Assembly (NCBI GenBank): GCA_963827135.1
Contig: CAWGZX010000008.1
Coordinates: 62,001 to 126,000 of the forward strand
From: JAJRAN01 sp963827135
Lineage (GTDB): Archaea > Thermoplasmatota > Thermoplasmata > Methanomassiliicoccales > UBA472
Direction: 5' to 3'
Length of the DNA stretch: 64,000 bases
Shown here: positions 18,778 through 27,125 of the stretch, piece by piece
How positions within the stretch are numbered: position 1 is the stretch's first letter
Layout of the letters: each line of letters opens with the position of its first letter
The notes under the pieces: model-generated
What the model was told of the DNA's origin: nothing
Databases searched by the model: none
The model's input: the letters and a program-made list of their open reading frames with translations, nothing else
Translations under genes and position numbers: made by a program

Positions 18778-20294
18778 AGCTCAAGGCCAAGTACATAGAC
18801 ATGGACACGGGCGAGATCACCGCCCTGCTGCACGTCAACGACAGCCAGGAGATGGGTGTGCGCGAGCAGGACCGCATCAAGCTCAAGCACGAGAACGAGA
18901 CCGTCACCGCCATCGTCCATACCACCGAGCGCTACCTCAAGCCGGGTGAGGTCGGGCTCCTTGGGAAGGCGTTCCAGTTCATCGGGCCCGAGGTGGGCGA
19001 GACCCTGGACGCGATGCCCACGGGCAAGCCCGAATCTGTGGAGTTCATCCGCAAGAAGATGGACGGCCTGGAGCTGACCACGCAGGAGATCAACACCCTG
19101 GTCACCGACATATCCCTCAGGAACCTTTCCCAGGTGGAGCTTTCAGCTTACGTGACCGCGCTGCACATCAATGGGATGAACATCCGCGAGACCGTCGACC
19201 TGACCCAGGCGATGGTGCAGACCGGCGAGACCATCGAGTTCGACCGAGGGCCGGTCTTCGACTTCCATTCCGTGGGCGGGGTCCCTGGCAACAAGGTGAC
19301 CTTGCTGGTGGTCCCGATCGTGGCGGCCGCTGGCTTGCTCATCCCCAAGACATCGTCGCGGGCCATCAGCTCGGCTGCGGGAACGGCCGATATCGTCGAG
19401 GTGTTCGCCAACGTCAACTTCGACGCCAAGAAGCTGAAGAAGATAGCGGAGGAGGTCGGCGGAATAATGGCCTGGGGAGGGGGGCTCAACCTGGCCCCGG
19501 CCGACGACATCATCATCAAGGTGGAGTACCCGCTGGGAGTGGACCCTCATGCGCAGCTCTTGGCGAGCGTCATGTCCAAGAAGAAGGCGGTAGGCGCTGA
19601 CCATCTGCTCATCGACATCCCGATGGGGCTGGGCACCAAGGTCCCGACCATGGAGATGGCCAAGCAGTACGCGCACGACTTCATCGAGCTGGGCGAGAAG
19701 CTCGGCATCCGCGTGGAATGCGCCGTCACCTATGGAGGCCAACCGGTCGGAAGGGCCATCGGTCCCGCGCTGGAGGCGAGGGAGGCCATCGCCATTCTGG
19801 AGGGCGCGAAGTCCCCCAACAGCGTGGTGGAGAAGACCTTGACGCTATCGGGGATTCTGTTGGAGATGGGGGGGATCATGCGCGGCGCGGAGAACGCCCG
19901 CGAGATACTCGAGTCGGGGAAGGCGCTGCAGAAGTTCAGGGAGATCGTCCAAGCCCAGGGCGGCAACCCAGACATCAAGTCCACGGACTTGGCCATCGGC
20001 AAGTTCAAAGCGGACATCCTGGCCAAGAAGTCGGGCTACCTCGGCTCCATCTTGAACAAGCAGCTGGTCAAGATCGCCAGGGCGGCCGGCTCGCCCAAGG
20101 ACAAGGGGGCCGGGCTCATAATCTACAAGAAGGTGGGAGGGAAGGTGGACGCGGGCGAGCCCCTCTACACCATCTACGCCGACAACGAGAACAAGCTCAA
20201 CGAGGCGGTGAGCTTGACGAGGAAGCTGGAGCCGATGTCGGTGGAGGGAATGGTCCTGGCCCGGATGCCAGGCATCACTCGTTACCAGTCTTGA
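18774..20294 (+). CDS. deoA: AMP phosphorylase
   Basis: A 506-residue enzyme of the thymidine/AMP phosphorylase family. It splits AMP and phosphate into adenine and ribose-1,5-bisphosphate. The first about 85 residues are the extra N-terminal domain typical of archaeal AMP phosphorylases. Then come the catalytic core segments VDLTQAMVQTGE, DFHSVGGVPGNKVTLLVVPI, KTSSRAISSAAGTADIVEV and MAWGGGLNLAPADD, and the C-terminal domain ends with YTIYADNENKL. The ATG at 18774 overlaps the rbcL stop, so the upstream ATG at 18762 is less likely. With the two preceding genes it completes the AMP-to-3-phosphoglycerate pathway. Confidence 0.93.
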   Translation: MKLKAKYIDMDTGEITALLHVNDSQEMGVREQDRIKLKHENETVTAIVHTTERYLKPGEVGLLGKAFQFIGPEVGETLDAMPTGKPESVEFIRKKMDGLELTTQEINTLVTDISLRNLSQVELSAYVTALHINGMNIRETVDLTQAMVQTGETIEFDRGPVFDFHSVGGVPGNKVTLLVVPIVAAAGLLIPKTSSRAISSAAGTADIVEVFANVNFDAKKLKKIAEEVGGIMAWGGGLNLAPADDIIIKVEYPLGVDPHAQLLASVMSKKKAVGADHLLIDIPMGLGTKVPTMEMAKQYAHDFIELGEKLGIRVECAVTYGGQPVGRAIGPALEAREAIAILEGAKSPNSVVEKTLTLSGILLEMGGIMRGAENAREILESGKALQKFREIVQAQGGNPDIKSTDLAIGKFKADILAKKSGYLGSILNKQLVKIARAAGSPKDKGAGLIIYKKVGGKVDAGEPLYTIYADNENKLNEAVSLTRKLEPMSVEGMVLARMPGITRYQS

Positions 20295-21035
20295 GGCGCT
20301 CCCGACGCCGCTGCTCGGAGATGGCCTGCGAGATGGTCTTCTCCCCCACGGCCACGGAATATGCTAGCGCGGTGGAGATGGTCACGCTCCCTTGGCTCTC
20401 GATCCTCGACAGCCTTTGGATGTCCCGCAGCTCCCCGGGCGTCGGCTCTACCTCGGGTGGCTCCTCCAAGCGCACGCCCTTGGTCATGGCGATGCGCTTT
20501 GCCGCGGCCACATCTGGCTCCTCTGACCGCACCGAGGTGCCGGTCTCGTCCACCAGTTCCACCTCATCGAACAATGGCCAGATGGAGCGGATGATGCGGT
20601 TCCCCTTGGTGGGGTCGCCGTGCCCGACCCTGGCCACGGACTTGGCGTAGCTGAGGCATTTCAGCAGGCGCGAGATGCTCTCCGCCACCTGCTCCGGCGA
20701 GCCGACCGTCTCGCTGGCCAAGAGCTTGCCCTCCCCGAAAATGGCCAGCCCGGTGCTCTTGCCTGGGTCTATGCCTACCAGGATGGTCCGGTACTTGGTC
20801 CCGCCGGCGAGGAGGCAGCGCGCGGTGTTGATGGCCTCCTCCGGGTCATCTAGACCGACGACCTTCCCGAAGCGGATGCTCTCCTTCTCGTGCGAGGTGG
20901 TAATGACCACGCCCACGGACGGAGGGACGGTGCCAGTCCTGCCCGAGATACGAAGGGCTCGCCCCTCTCCTTCAGGAGCTTGACCACCTCGTAGAAGAAG
21001 CGGAAGTCGTTGGTGAAGACGCCTATTACCTTCAT
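20275..21035 (-). CDS. RuvC/RNase H-fold conserved archaeal protein, frame broken near 20940
   Basis: The C-terminal 213 residues start with an alternative ATG at 20916. They contain ILVGIDPGKSTGLAIFGEGKLLASE, the first strand of an RNase H/RuvC-like fold with its aspartate, and later VARVGHGDPTKGNRIIRS and DETGTSVR. The N-terminal piece from 21035 (VIGVFTNDFRFFYEVVKLLKERGEPFV) is in another frame. A one-base change near 20940-20945 would join it to TVPPSVGVVITTSHEKES, giving about 253 residues. Function unknown; nuclease or nucleotide-binding roles are possible. Its stop lies 20 bases inside the convergent AMP phosphorylase end, and it sits 37 bases below the MFS gene on the same strand. Confidence 0.7.
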
Positions 21036-21072
21036 CCTGGACGTCCAGCGCGGATTGGGGGCATAATTCTTT

Positions 21073-22305
21073 CTAGGACTTGGCCCCGCGCCCTCCCACC
21101 CGGTCCACCTTCTCGGCGAGGATGGCCCTCATGGCGAAGTAACCGATGGCGCTGACGATGGCGAACAAGGACACCCCGCCCCAGAGCAGGTATGGCTCGG
21201 TGTTGAACGCGTCGTAGAGGATGCCGCCTACGAACGGCCCCAAGGACCAGCCGGTGGAGGTGAAGAGCCCGAAGATGCCCATGTACCTGCCCCGCTCGTT
21301 CTCCGGGGATAGATTGGCAACGAGATTCATGGATGAGGGGGAGGTGATGACCTCGCCCATGGTGATCACGACCATGCTCCCTGCCAGCATCCAGAAGTCG
21401 CTGGCGAAGGCCACGGAGAAGTAGCCCGCGGCGTAGACCAGGGCACCGACCGCGGTCACCGTGGTCATGCGGAAGCGGACGATGAACCTCGCGAGAGGCA
21501 GCTGGAGAGCCACCACGATGATCCCATTGATGGCGTAGAGGTACCCGATCTCGGTCAGGGACATCCCCACCTCATTGGTCGAGTACAGCGAATAGACCGA
21601 GGACATCTGGGCCATCACCAGCCAAAGGAAGATGGAGAAGAAGCTGAAGGCCAGGAATGGCTTCGCTCGCTCCCTAAGCTCCCATAGGCCCTTGACCGAG
21701 AGGCGCTTCCTCCCCAGGTCCCTTTTGACGGACTCCTTGACGAAGAGGAAGATTATGACGGCTACGGTCGCGCTGCAGATGGCGGTCAGCAGATAGAGGG
21801 TGCTGTAGCCCCAGATCGCCAACAGGCCGCCTAGCAGGGGCCCGAGCGTCCAACCTATGTTCTGGCCGATGCGGAGCAGGCCGTAGGCCTCCAACCGCTT
21901 GGATGGCGCGACCACGTCGGCGACCATGGCGTTGCTCGCGGGCTCGAAGAGGGAGCCGACGAAGGACGAGCAGACCACCAGGGCGGCGATGAAGAGGAAG
22001 TCGTTAGAGTAGTAGATGACGACGCTGATGCCCACGAATATCATGGCTCTCGAGGACATGGCCAGGATCATTATCTTCCTGCGGCCGACCCTGTCCGCCA
22101 CCTCTCCGCCGATTATCTGGCCCAGGGCCCCGAAACCGGTCGAAACCAGGAACACCGCCCCGATGGTGGTCGCCGGGATCCCCAGGTCCTGGTTGAAGTA
22201 GATGCTGAGGAAGGGGATGACGATGGAGAAGCCCGTTGCTGAGATTATCCTCCCCACGAACAGGGCCCATACGCGACGGTCGAACTGGGACAGGTAATTG
22301 TTCAA
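21073..22305 (-). CDS. MFS transporter
   Basis: A 410-residue, 12-helix major facilitator. The loop between helices 2 and 3 has GGEVADRVGRRKIMI, the MFS motif A. The first helix reads ISATGFSIVIPFLSIYF and follows the conserved start SQFDRRVWALF. The substrate cannot be told; such proteins are often annotated as multidrug efflux. It is clearly related to the second MFS gene at 24.7-25.8 kb, with the same order of motifs (GAGFSIVSPFLALY, GGVVADARGRRNVMV), pointing to an old duplication. The histidine kinase gene lies between the two, divergent from this one. Confidence 0.9.
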   Translation of the reverse strand: MNNYLSQFDRRVWALFVGRIISATGFSIVIPFLSIYFNQDLGIPATTIGAVFLVSTGFGALGQIIGGEVADRVGRRKIMILAMSSRAMIFVGISVVIYYSNDFLFIAALVVCSSFVGSLFEPASNAMVADVVAPSKRLEAYGLLRIGQNIGWTLGPLLGGLLAIWGYSTLYLLTAICSATVAVIIFLFVKESVKRDLGRKRLSVKGLWELRERAKPFLAFSFFSIFLWLVMAQMSSVYSLYSTNEVGMSLTEIGYLYAINGIIVVALQLPLARFIVRFRMTTVTAVGALVYAAGYFSVAFASDFWMLAGSMVVITMGEVITSPSSMNLVANLSPENERGRYMGIFGLFTSTGWSLGPFVGGILYDAFNTEPYLLWGGVSLFAIVSAIGYFAMRAILAEKVDRVGGRGAKS

Positions 22306-22498
22306 CGCTCTCCTCTTCCGTTGGCGTCCTAGCTATGTGAGAAAAGCCCAGATTTTGAGGATAGATAAATCTGTTGCTAGCGGGCCATCGGCCTGAGGGT
22401 TGGGGCCTGGGGACGATGTGGATGAGCGAGCGGAGGAGGAGGTTTCATCCGCTCGGAAGGTCATGAGATTGCGTTCCAGGTGCCCGGGGAGTTGCGAG

Positions 22499-24682
22499 AT
22501 GGAGCCCACCAAGGTCATCGTCTGCGAGCTCATTGGCGATGAGGCCAAGAGAGCCTTGGAGCTCGAGGGGCTGAAGGAGGTTGAGGTCGTGGCTTACCGA
22601 GACGACCTTCAAGACCAGATAAGCAGCCCCGAGGATCTGCGTTCTAAGCTGCAAGGGCTCATCGGCTTCGATGGCGCGGTGTGCGTCTTCGCCTCGAGCT
22701 CCGAGGTCGAGGCTCTATCGAGGATGCCCAGATCATACGCGGTCATTCAGACCCGGTCATGCATCGACATGGTGGCGGGAGAAGGGATGGCCTTGGACCT
22801 GCTCGCCAATGGAGCGTGCTCCCTACTGCCCGGCACCCTTAGGCGCTTGGATAGGAAAGATATCGAGGATCATGGCGTCGATTTTGAAATCCCCGCCGAT
22901 GCGAGCGAGATCGTTCTTCTAGACACCGGCCTAGGCGATTGGTCGATAGAGAGATTGCGGGCGCTAGCCGCTTCCTCAGGCAAGCCCTTCTCGGTGGTAC
23001 CTGTCGGGTTGAACTCTCTCAGGTTGAGTATGACCAGAGGGGTGGTCGAGGCCCGCCTACGGCTGGAGCTCGAGAGGGCCAGGGAGGAGGGGATGGACCA
23101 GGCCCGGATTCGCTCCGACTACGCCTTGGCCTTTGACCTCCTAGAAAGGATCAGCCAAGGGACCGAGGAGGAGACGATCACCGGTTCCATCGTCGACGTG
23201 CTGTACATGCTGTTCTCTCCTGCGGACGTCGAGTACTATTCGCTCCAGCCTTCGGGCGAGTTCCAGCTCTTCGACTACGAGAAGGGCGCCTTCGCCCGGA
23301 TCTTTGGAGGGAGCACGCGTTCGCTATTGAACGAAGTCAATGTCTGGGACGAGGCGTCCAGCGGATTCAGGATCAAGGTGGAGAACAAGGGCAAGGTGCT
23401 CGGCGTGGCTGTGCTGAGAGACCTGAGCTTCCCCGAGTTCAGAAGGGAATACCTCAACTTGGCATCCCAGCTCTCGGTGGTTTTCGGCCTGGCCGTGGCC
23501 AACGCCCGGGCGTTCAAGGACCTACGGTCCTCGGAGGCGCAGGTGGAGAGAGCCCTGTCATTGGAGAGCACGATGCTGGAGATCTCCCAAGGCTTCTTCG
23601 GCAGACCTGACTTCGAGCGGGAGGTGGGCGAGGCCTTGGCAAGGGTGGGCGAGTCGGTCGGCTGCTCCCGAGCCCTCCTGCTCCAGCAATCAAAGGAAAT
23701 GACCTCGCTCGCCTGCACCGATGAATGGGCTGCTGCGGGCATCTCCAGCGTAATGACCTCATTGTCCAGCGTCCCCATGAGCCTGCATGATTGGCTGGTG
23801 GAGAGGGCTGGCCACGAGGGTACGGTGAGGGCGCTGATCACATCCTCGATCGGCGAGGAGGACAGGGTGAGGCTGTCCCCGCTGCTCCAAGGAGGCGTAG
23901 CCTCCATGCTGGTCGCGCCGGTGCTGATCGAAGGGAGGCAGCATGGCCTGGTGATCCTGCAGAGGACGGAGGAAAGGTCCTGGGAGGAGGACGAGACCAG
24001 CATGCTCCGCTTCCTCGCCCAGAATCTCAGCGTCGCCATGCAGAGGCGGAAGGCGCAGGAGGACATGGCCAAGTTGGCGGAGTCGGTCACCATGAGCAAC
24101 AAGGTGCTCAGGCACGACATCCGCAACGAGCTGATGGTCCTCTCCGGCTCATTGCAGCTGTACGAGATGAAGAAGGAGCAGAAGCAGCTGGACCGGGCCA
24201 ACCGCTCCGCCGCGCGCTTGACCGATATACTCGACCACTTCAAGGAGCTGGACAGCTTCCTGCAGTCCAGCCGCGCCCTCTTCCCGGTGGACCTGAGGAG
24301 GACCATCCTCCAGGTGATGGCCACGCACCAGATGGCTTACGATATCCAGGGGGACGCAGGGGTCCTGGCGGACTTTGCGCTGAGCTCGGTGATCGACAAT
24401 CTGGTGCGCAATGCGAAGCGCCACGGCGACGCCACCAACATCGACTTCGTCATCAGGAGAGAGGGCGGAACGGTGCAGCTGGTCGTCACCGATGACGGCA
24501 AAGGCGTCCCCGAGGAGGCCAGGCCCAAGCTCTTCCAGGAGGGGTTCAGCTACGGAGAGAAGCGCAGCACCGGCCTCGGGCTCTTCTGGATAAGGAAGAC
24601 CATGGAGAGGTACGGTGGCTGGGTCAAGCTAGCGGACTCCGAGAAAGGAGCGGCCTTCTCCCTTGGCTTCTCATCGGCATGA
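22499..24682 (+). CDS. sensor histidine kinase with GAF-type domains and unusual N-terminal domain
   Basis: A 727-residue soluble sensor kinase; no membrane helix seen. Residues 1-190 form a domain starting VIVCELIGDEAKRAL, with CIDMVAGEGMALDLLANG and LLPGTLRRLDRK, which weakly resembles DUF1638 of methanogens. Residues about 210-500 contain two GAF-like regions, the second with VGCSRALLLQQ and LVAPVLIEGRQHGLVILQ. His539 lies in VLRHDIRNELMVLSG, and the ATPase has N-box DNLVRNAKRHGDA, DDGKGVPEEARPKLF and STGLGLFWIRK. ATG 22499 is chosen for its GGGGAG ribosome site 7 bases upstream; 22400 is possible. No response regulator is adjacent. Confidence 0.88.
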   Translation: MEPTKVIVCELIGDEAKRALELEGLKEVEVVAYRDDLQDQISSPEDLRSKLQGLIGFDGAVCVFASSSEVEALSRMPRSYAVIQTRSCIDMVAGEGMALDLLANGACSLLPGTLRRLDRKDIEDHGVDFEIPADASEIVLLDTGLGDWSIERLRALAASSGKPFSVVPVGLNSLRLSMTRGVVEARLRLELERAREEGMDQARIRSDYALAFDLLERISQGTEEETITGSIVDVLYMLFSPADVEYYSLQPSGEFQLFDYEKGAFARIFGGSTRSLLNEVNVWDEASSGFRIKVENKGKVLGVAVLRDLSFPEFRREYLNLASQLSVVFGLAVANARAFKDLRSSEAQVERALSLESTMLEISQGFFGRPDFEREVGEALARVGESVGCSRALLLQQSKEMTSLACTDEWAAAGISSVMTSLSSVPMSLHDWLVERAGHEGTVRALITSSIGEEDRVRLSPLLQGGVASMLVAPVLIEGRQHGLVILQRTEERSWEEDETSMLRFLAQNLSVAMQRRKAQEDMAKLAESVTMSNKVLRHDIRNELMVLSGSLQLYEMKKEQKQLDRANRSAARLTDILDHFKELDSFLQSSRALFPVDLRRTILQVMATHQMAYDIQGDAGVLADFALSSVIDNLVRNAKRHGDATNIDFVIRREGGTVQLVVTDDGKGVPEEARPKLFQEGFSYGEKRSTGLGLFWIRKTMERYGGWVKLADSEKGAAFSLGFSSA

Positions 24683-24684
24683 GC

Positions 24685-25788
24685 TTACGTCGGGCTGCCG
24701 ATGCCGCCGTCAGCCCTCGACCTGCGCCAGAGCAACGCCATGCCGATGGCGGTGATCGCCCCCATCAGAGCTATGGCGCCCCATAGGAAGAAGCCCGAGG
24801 TGGCGCTGTCGTAGACCACGCCACCGATGAGGGAGGAAGTGAACCAGCCCAGCGAGGCCACCAGCCCGAACACCCCCATGTACCTGCCACGGTCATCCTC
24901 GTGCGAGTATGCGGCGGTAAGGCTGGTCGCCACGGGAGTGACGATCATCTCGCCGATGGTGATGATGACCATGCTCAAGGCCAGCCCCCAGCTCTCCCAG
25001 ATCAGGGCCAGGCTGAAGAAGCCCAGGGCGTACACCAAGGTCCCGAACAGCATGGCGGCGAACATATTGTAGCGCGAGAGCCAGCGCGCGAGGGGCAGCT
25101 GGATGATGGCCACCATGAGCCCGTTGATGCCATAAACGATGCCGATGACGAAGGAATCTATGCCCAGCCTCTCGTTGGCGAAGACGGGGAAGGTGGTGCC
25201 GAACTGCCCGGCCATGATGAACATGGGGACGCAGAAGACGCAGAACGCCAGGAAGGGCAGGCTGATGCCGCTCAGGTCCAGCTTCGCCCGCTTCTTCTGG
25301 ACGCTAGGCTTGGGGACGTAGCTCTCCTTGAGGAACAGCAGCACGATGATCGCCGCGATCAAGGACACCCCGGCGCTAGCGAAGAACGCCATCTCGTAGG
25401 AGACGGCCACGATGATCCCGCCTATGGCCGGCCCCACGGCGAACCCCAGGTTCCAGGCGACGCGCAGAAGCCCGTACGCCTCCAGCTGCCTGGCCGGCTC
25501 CACGACGTCCGCCACCATGGCGTTGTTGGCCGGGTCGAACGCGCCTCCCAGGAAGAAGTTCAATGCCAGTACCGCGGAGATCAGCCACAGGTCGGGCATG
25601 AGGGCGATGATGAAGGCGAGGGCGATGAAGCTCAGGCAGCGGGTGAACATGGCGATGACCATCACGTTCCTCCTGCCCCGGGCGTCGGCGACGACCCCGC
25701 CCACGAAACTGCCGGCGGCACCGGCCAGGCCGGCCACAAGCAGCACCAGGCCTACCAGGGTCATGGAGGCCCCCAGCTCCTGGTTCAT
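24685..25788 (-). CDS. MFS transporter, N-terminus uncertain
   Basis: A major facilitator related to the one at 21.1-22.3 kb. From the ATG at 25788 it has 367 residues and lacks the first helix. The same frame stays open upstream and encodes RRIWVLFWSRLIDGAGFSIV, which matches the paralogue's RRVWALFVGRIISATGFSIV, so the true protein begins further up, at about 25881 or beyond. No ATG, GTG or TTG is in frame there. An ATG near 25905 in another frame suggests a one-base error at the start. Motif A is GGVVADARGRRNVMV. Substrate unknown. Its stop is two bases past the convergent kinase stop. Confidence 0.85.
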   Translation of the reverse strand: MNQELGASMTLVGLVLLVAGLAGAAGSFVGGVVADARGRRNVMVIAMFTRCLSFIALAFIIALMPDLWLISAVLALNFFLGGAFDPANNAMVADVVEPARQLEAYGLLRVAWNLGFAVGPAIGGIIVAVSYEMAFFASAGVSLIAAIIVLLFLKESYVPKPSVQKKRAKLDLSGISLPFLAFCVFCVPMFIMAGQFGTTFPVFANERLGIDSFVIGIVYGINGLMVAIIQLPLARWLSRYNMFAAMLFGTLVYALGFFSLALIWESWGLALSMVIITIGEMIVTPVATSLTAAYSHEDDRGRYMGVFGLVASLGWFTSSLIGGVVYDSATSGFFLWGAIALMGAITAIGMALLWRRSRADGGIGSPT

Positions 25789-25981
25789 GTAGAGGGCGAG
25801 GAACGGCGAAACGATGGAGAAGCCTGCGCCGTCGATGAGGCGGGACCAGAAAAGGACCCATATCCTCCTGTCGAAGTTGCTCCTCCTGAATGATGGCGTC
25901 GTTCCATCTCCTAGGAGAAGGTCTGAGCCGTCCTGGATTGATAACGCTTTCGGGCCATTTGCTATTAGGAGCCAGGCGAGC

Positions 25982-27115
25982 TCATTTGAACCTGTCCAGG
26001 AATCCTTTCTTCGGTTCCTGCTCGGAGAGCTTCTTCAGAAGGGCGCGCTGCTCTGGGGACACCTTGCGCGGCACCTTGATCTTGACGCGCACGAACTCTT
26101 CCCCGAACCCTCGCGAGTCCGCATGGGGTAGGCCTTTGCCCTTCATGCGGAAGACGGAGCCGTCCTGCGTGCCCGCAGGGACGTTGAGCATGGCCTTGCT
26201 CTGCAGCGTAGGCACCTCCACCTCAGCGCCCAATGCCGCCTCCCAATACTCAATGGGCATCTCCAGCCAGAGGTCGGCCCCGTCGCGCTTGAATATCTCA
26301 TGCTCGCGGACGTGCACCACCACGAACAGGTCGCCTGGTGGCCCTCCATCGGGGGAGGCGTCGCCCGCCCCAGCGAACCTCAGCCTCATGCCCGAGTCGA
26401 TGCCGGGCGGGATGTCGATGCTGATCTTGGAGGACTTTAGCTGGGCGCCCTTGCCGTCGCACTTGGGGCAGCGCTGCTCGTACGTCCTCCCCGAACCGTG
26501 GCATTTGGGGCATGCAGAAACGGAGACGAAGCGCGAGTAGCCGCGCTGCTGCACGTGCTGCACCTGTCCCTTGCCGCCGCAGGTGGCGCAGGTCTGGACC
26601 TTGCCGTCCTTGGCACCGGTCCCGTGGCAGGCCTCGCATGCCACCGAGCGGGGTATGGTGACCTCCCTATTGCCACCGCTCGCCGCCTCCTCCAAGGTGA
26701 TCTCCACGTCATAGCGCAGCGACTGGCCCTTATGAGGTCCTTGCTGCCCCCTGCCGCCCATGCCGAAGAGCGCGTCGAAGATGCCGCCCCCGAAGCCGAA
26801 CCCTCCCATGTCCCCGAAGATGTCCCTCAGGTCGGTGGCGTGGGTGAAGTCGCTCCACTGGAATCCTCCGTTGGAGAACTGACCGGTCAGGCCGGAGTGG
26901 CCGTACTGGTCGTAGAGCTTGCGCTTCTCGTCGTCCACCAGCACCTCGTACGCCTCGGAGATCTCCTTGAAGCGCTCCTCGGCATGCGCCTTGTCCTCCT
27001 TGGTGACGTCGGGATGGTACTTGCGCGCCAATGCCCGATAGGCCTGCTTGATCTGGTCCAGGGTGGCGTTCTTGGGGACCCCTAGCACCTCGTAATAATC
27101 GCGCTTCTCGGCCAT
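25982..27115 (-). CDS. dnaJ: chaperone DnaJ (Hsp40)
   Basis: A complete 377-residue type I Hsp40 that delivers unfolded proteins to DnaK and stimulates its ATPase. The J domain has RALARKYHPDVTKED with the HPD triad near residue 37. A Gly/Phe-rich linker (residues about 85-125) follows. Four zinc-binding repeats are visible: CEACHGTG, CATCGGKG, CPKCHGSG, CPKCDGKG. The C-terminal substrate domains end in FLDRFK. It is the last gene of grpE-dnaK-dnaJ, 10 bases after the dnaK stop. Its reading frame is intact, unlike dnaK. In archaea this chaperone set is thought to have come from bacteria. Confidence 0.96.
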   Translation of the reverse strand: MAEKRDYYEVLGVPKNATLDQIKQAYRALARKYHPDVTKEDKAHAEERFKEISEAYEVLVDDEKRKLYDQYGHSGLTGQFSNGGFQWSDFTHATDLRDIFGDMGGFGFGGGIFDALFGMGGRGQQGPHKGQSLRYDVEITLEEAASGGNREVTIPRSVACEACHGTGAKDGKVQTCATCGGKGQVQHVQQRGYSRFVSVSACPKCHGSGRTYEQRCPKCDGKGAQLKSSKISIDIPPGIDSGMRLRFAGAGDASPDGGPPGDLFVVVHVREHEIFKRDGADLWLEMPIEYWEAALGAEVEVPTLQSKAMLNVPAGTQDGSVFRMKGKGLPHADSRGFGEEFVRVKIKVPRKVSPEQRALLKKLSEQEPKKGFLDRFK

Positions 27116-27125
27116 CGTCCAGCCT

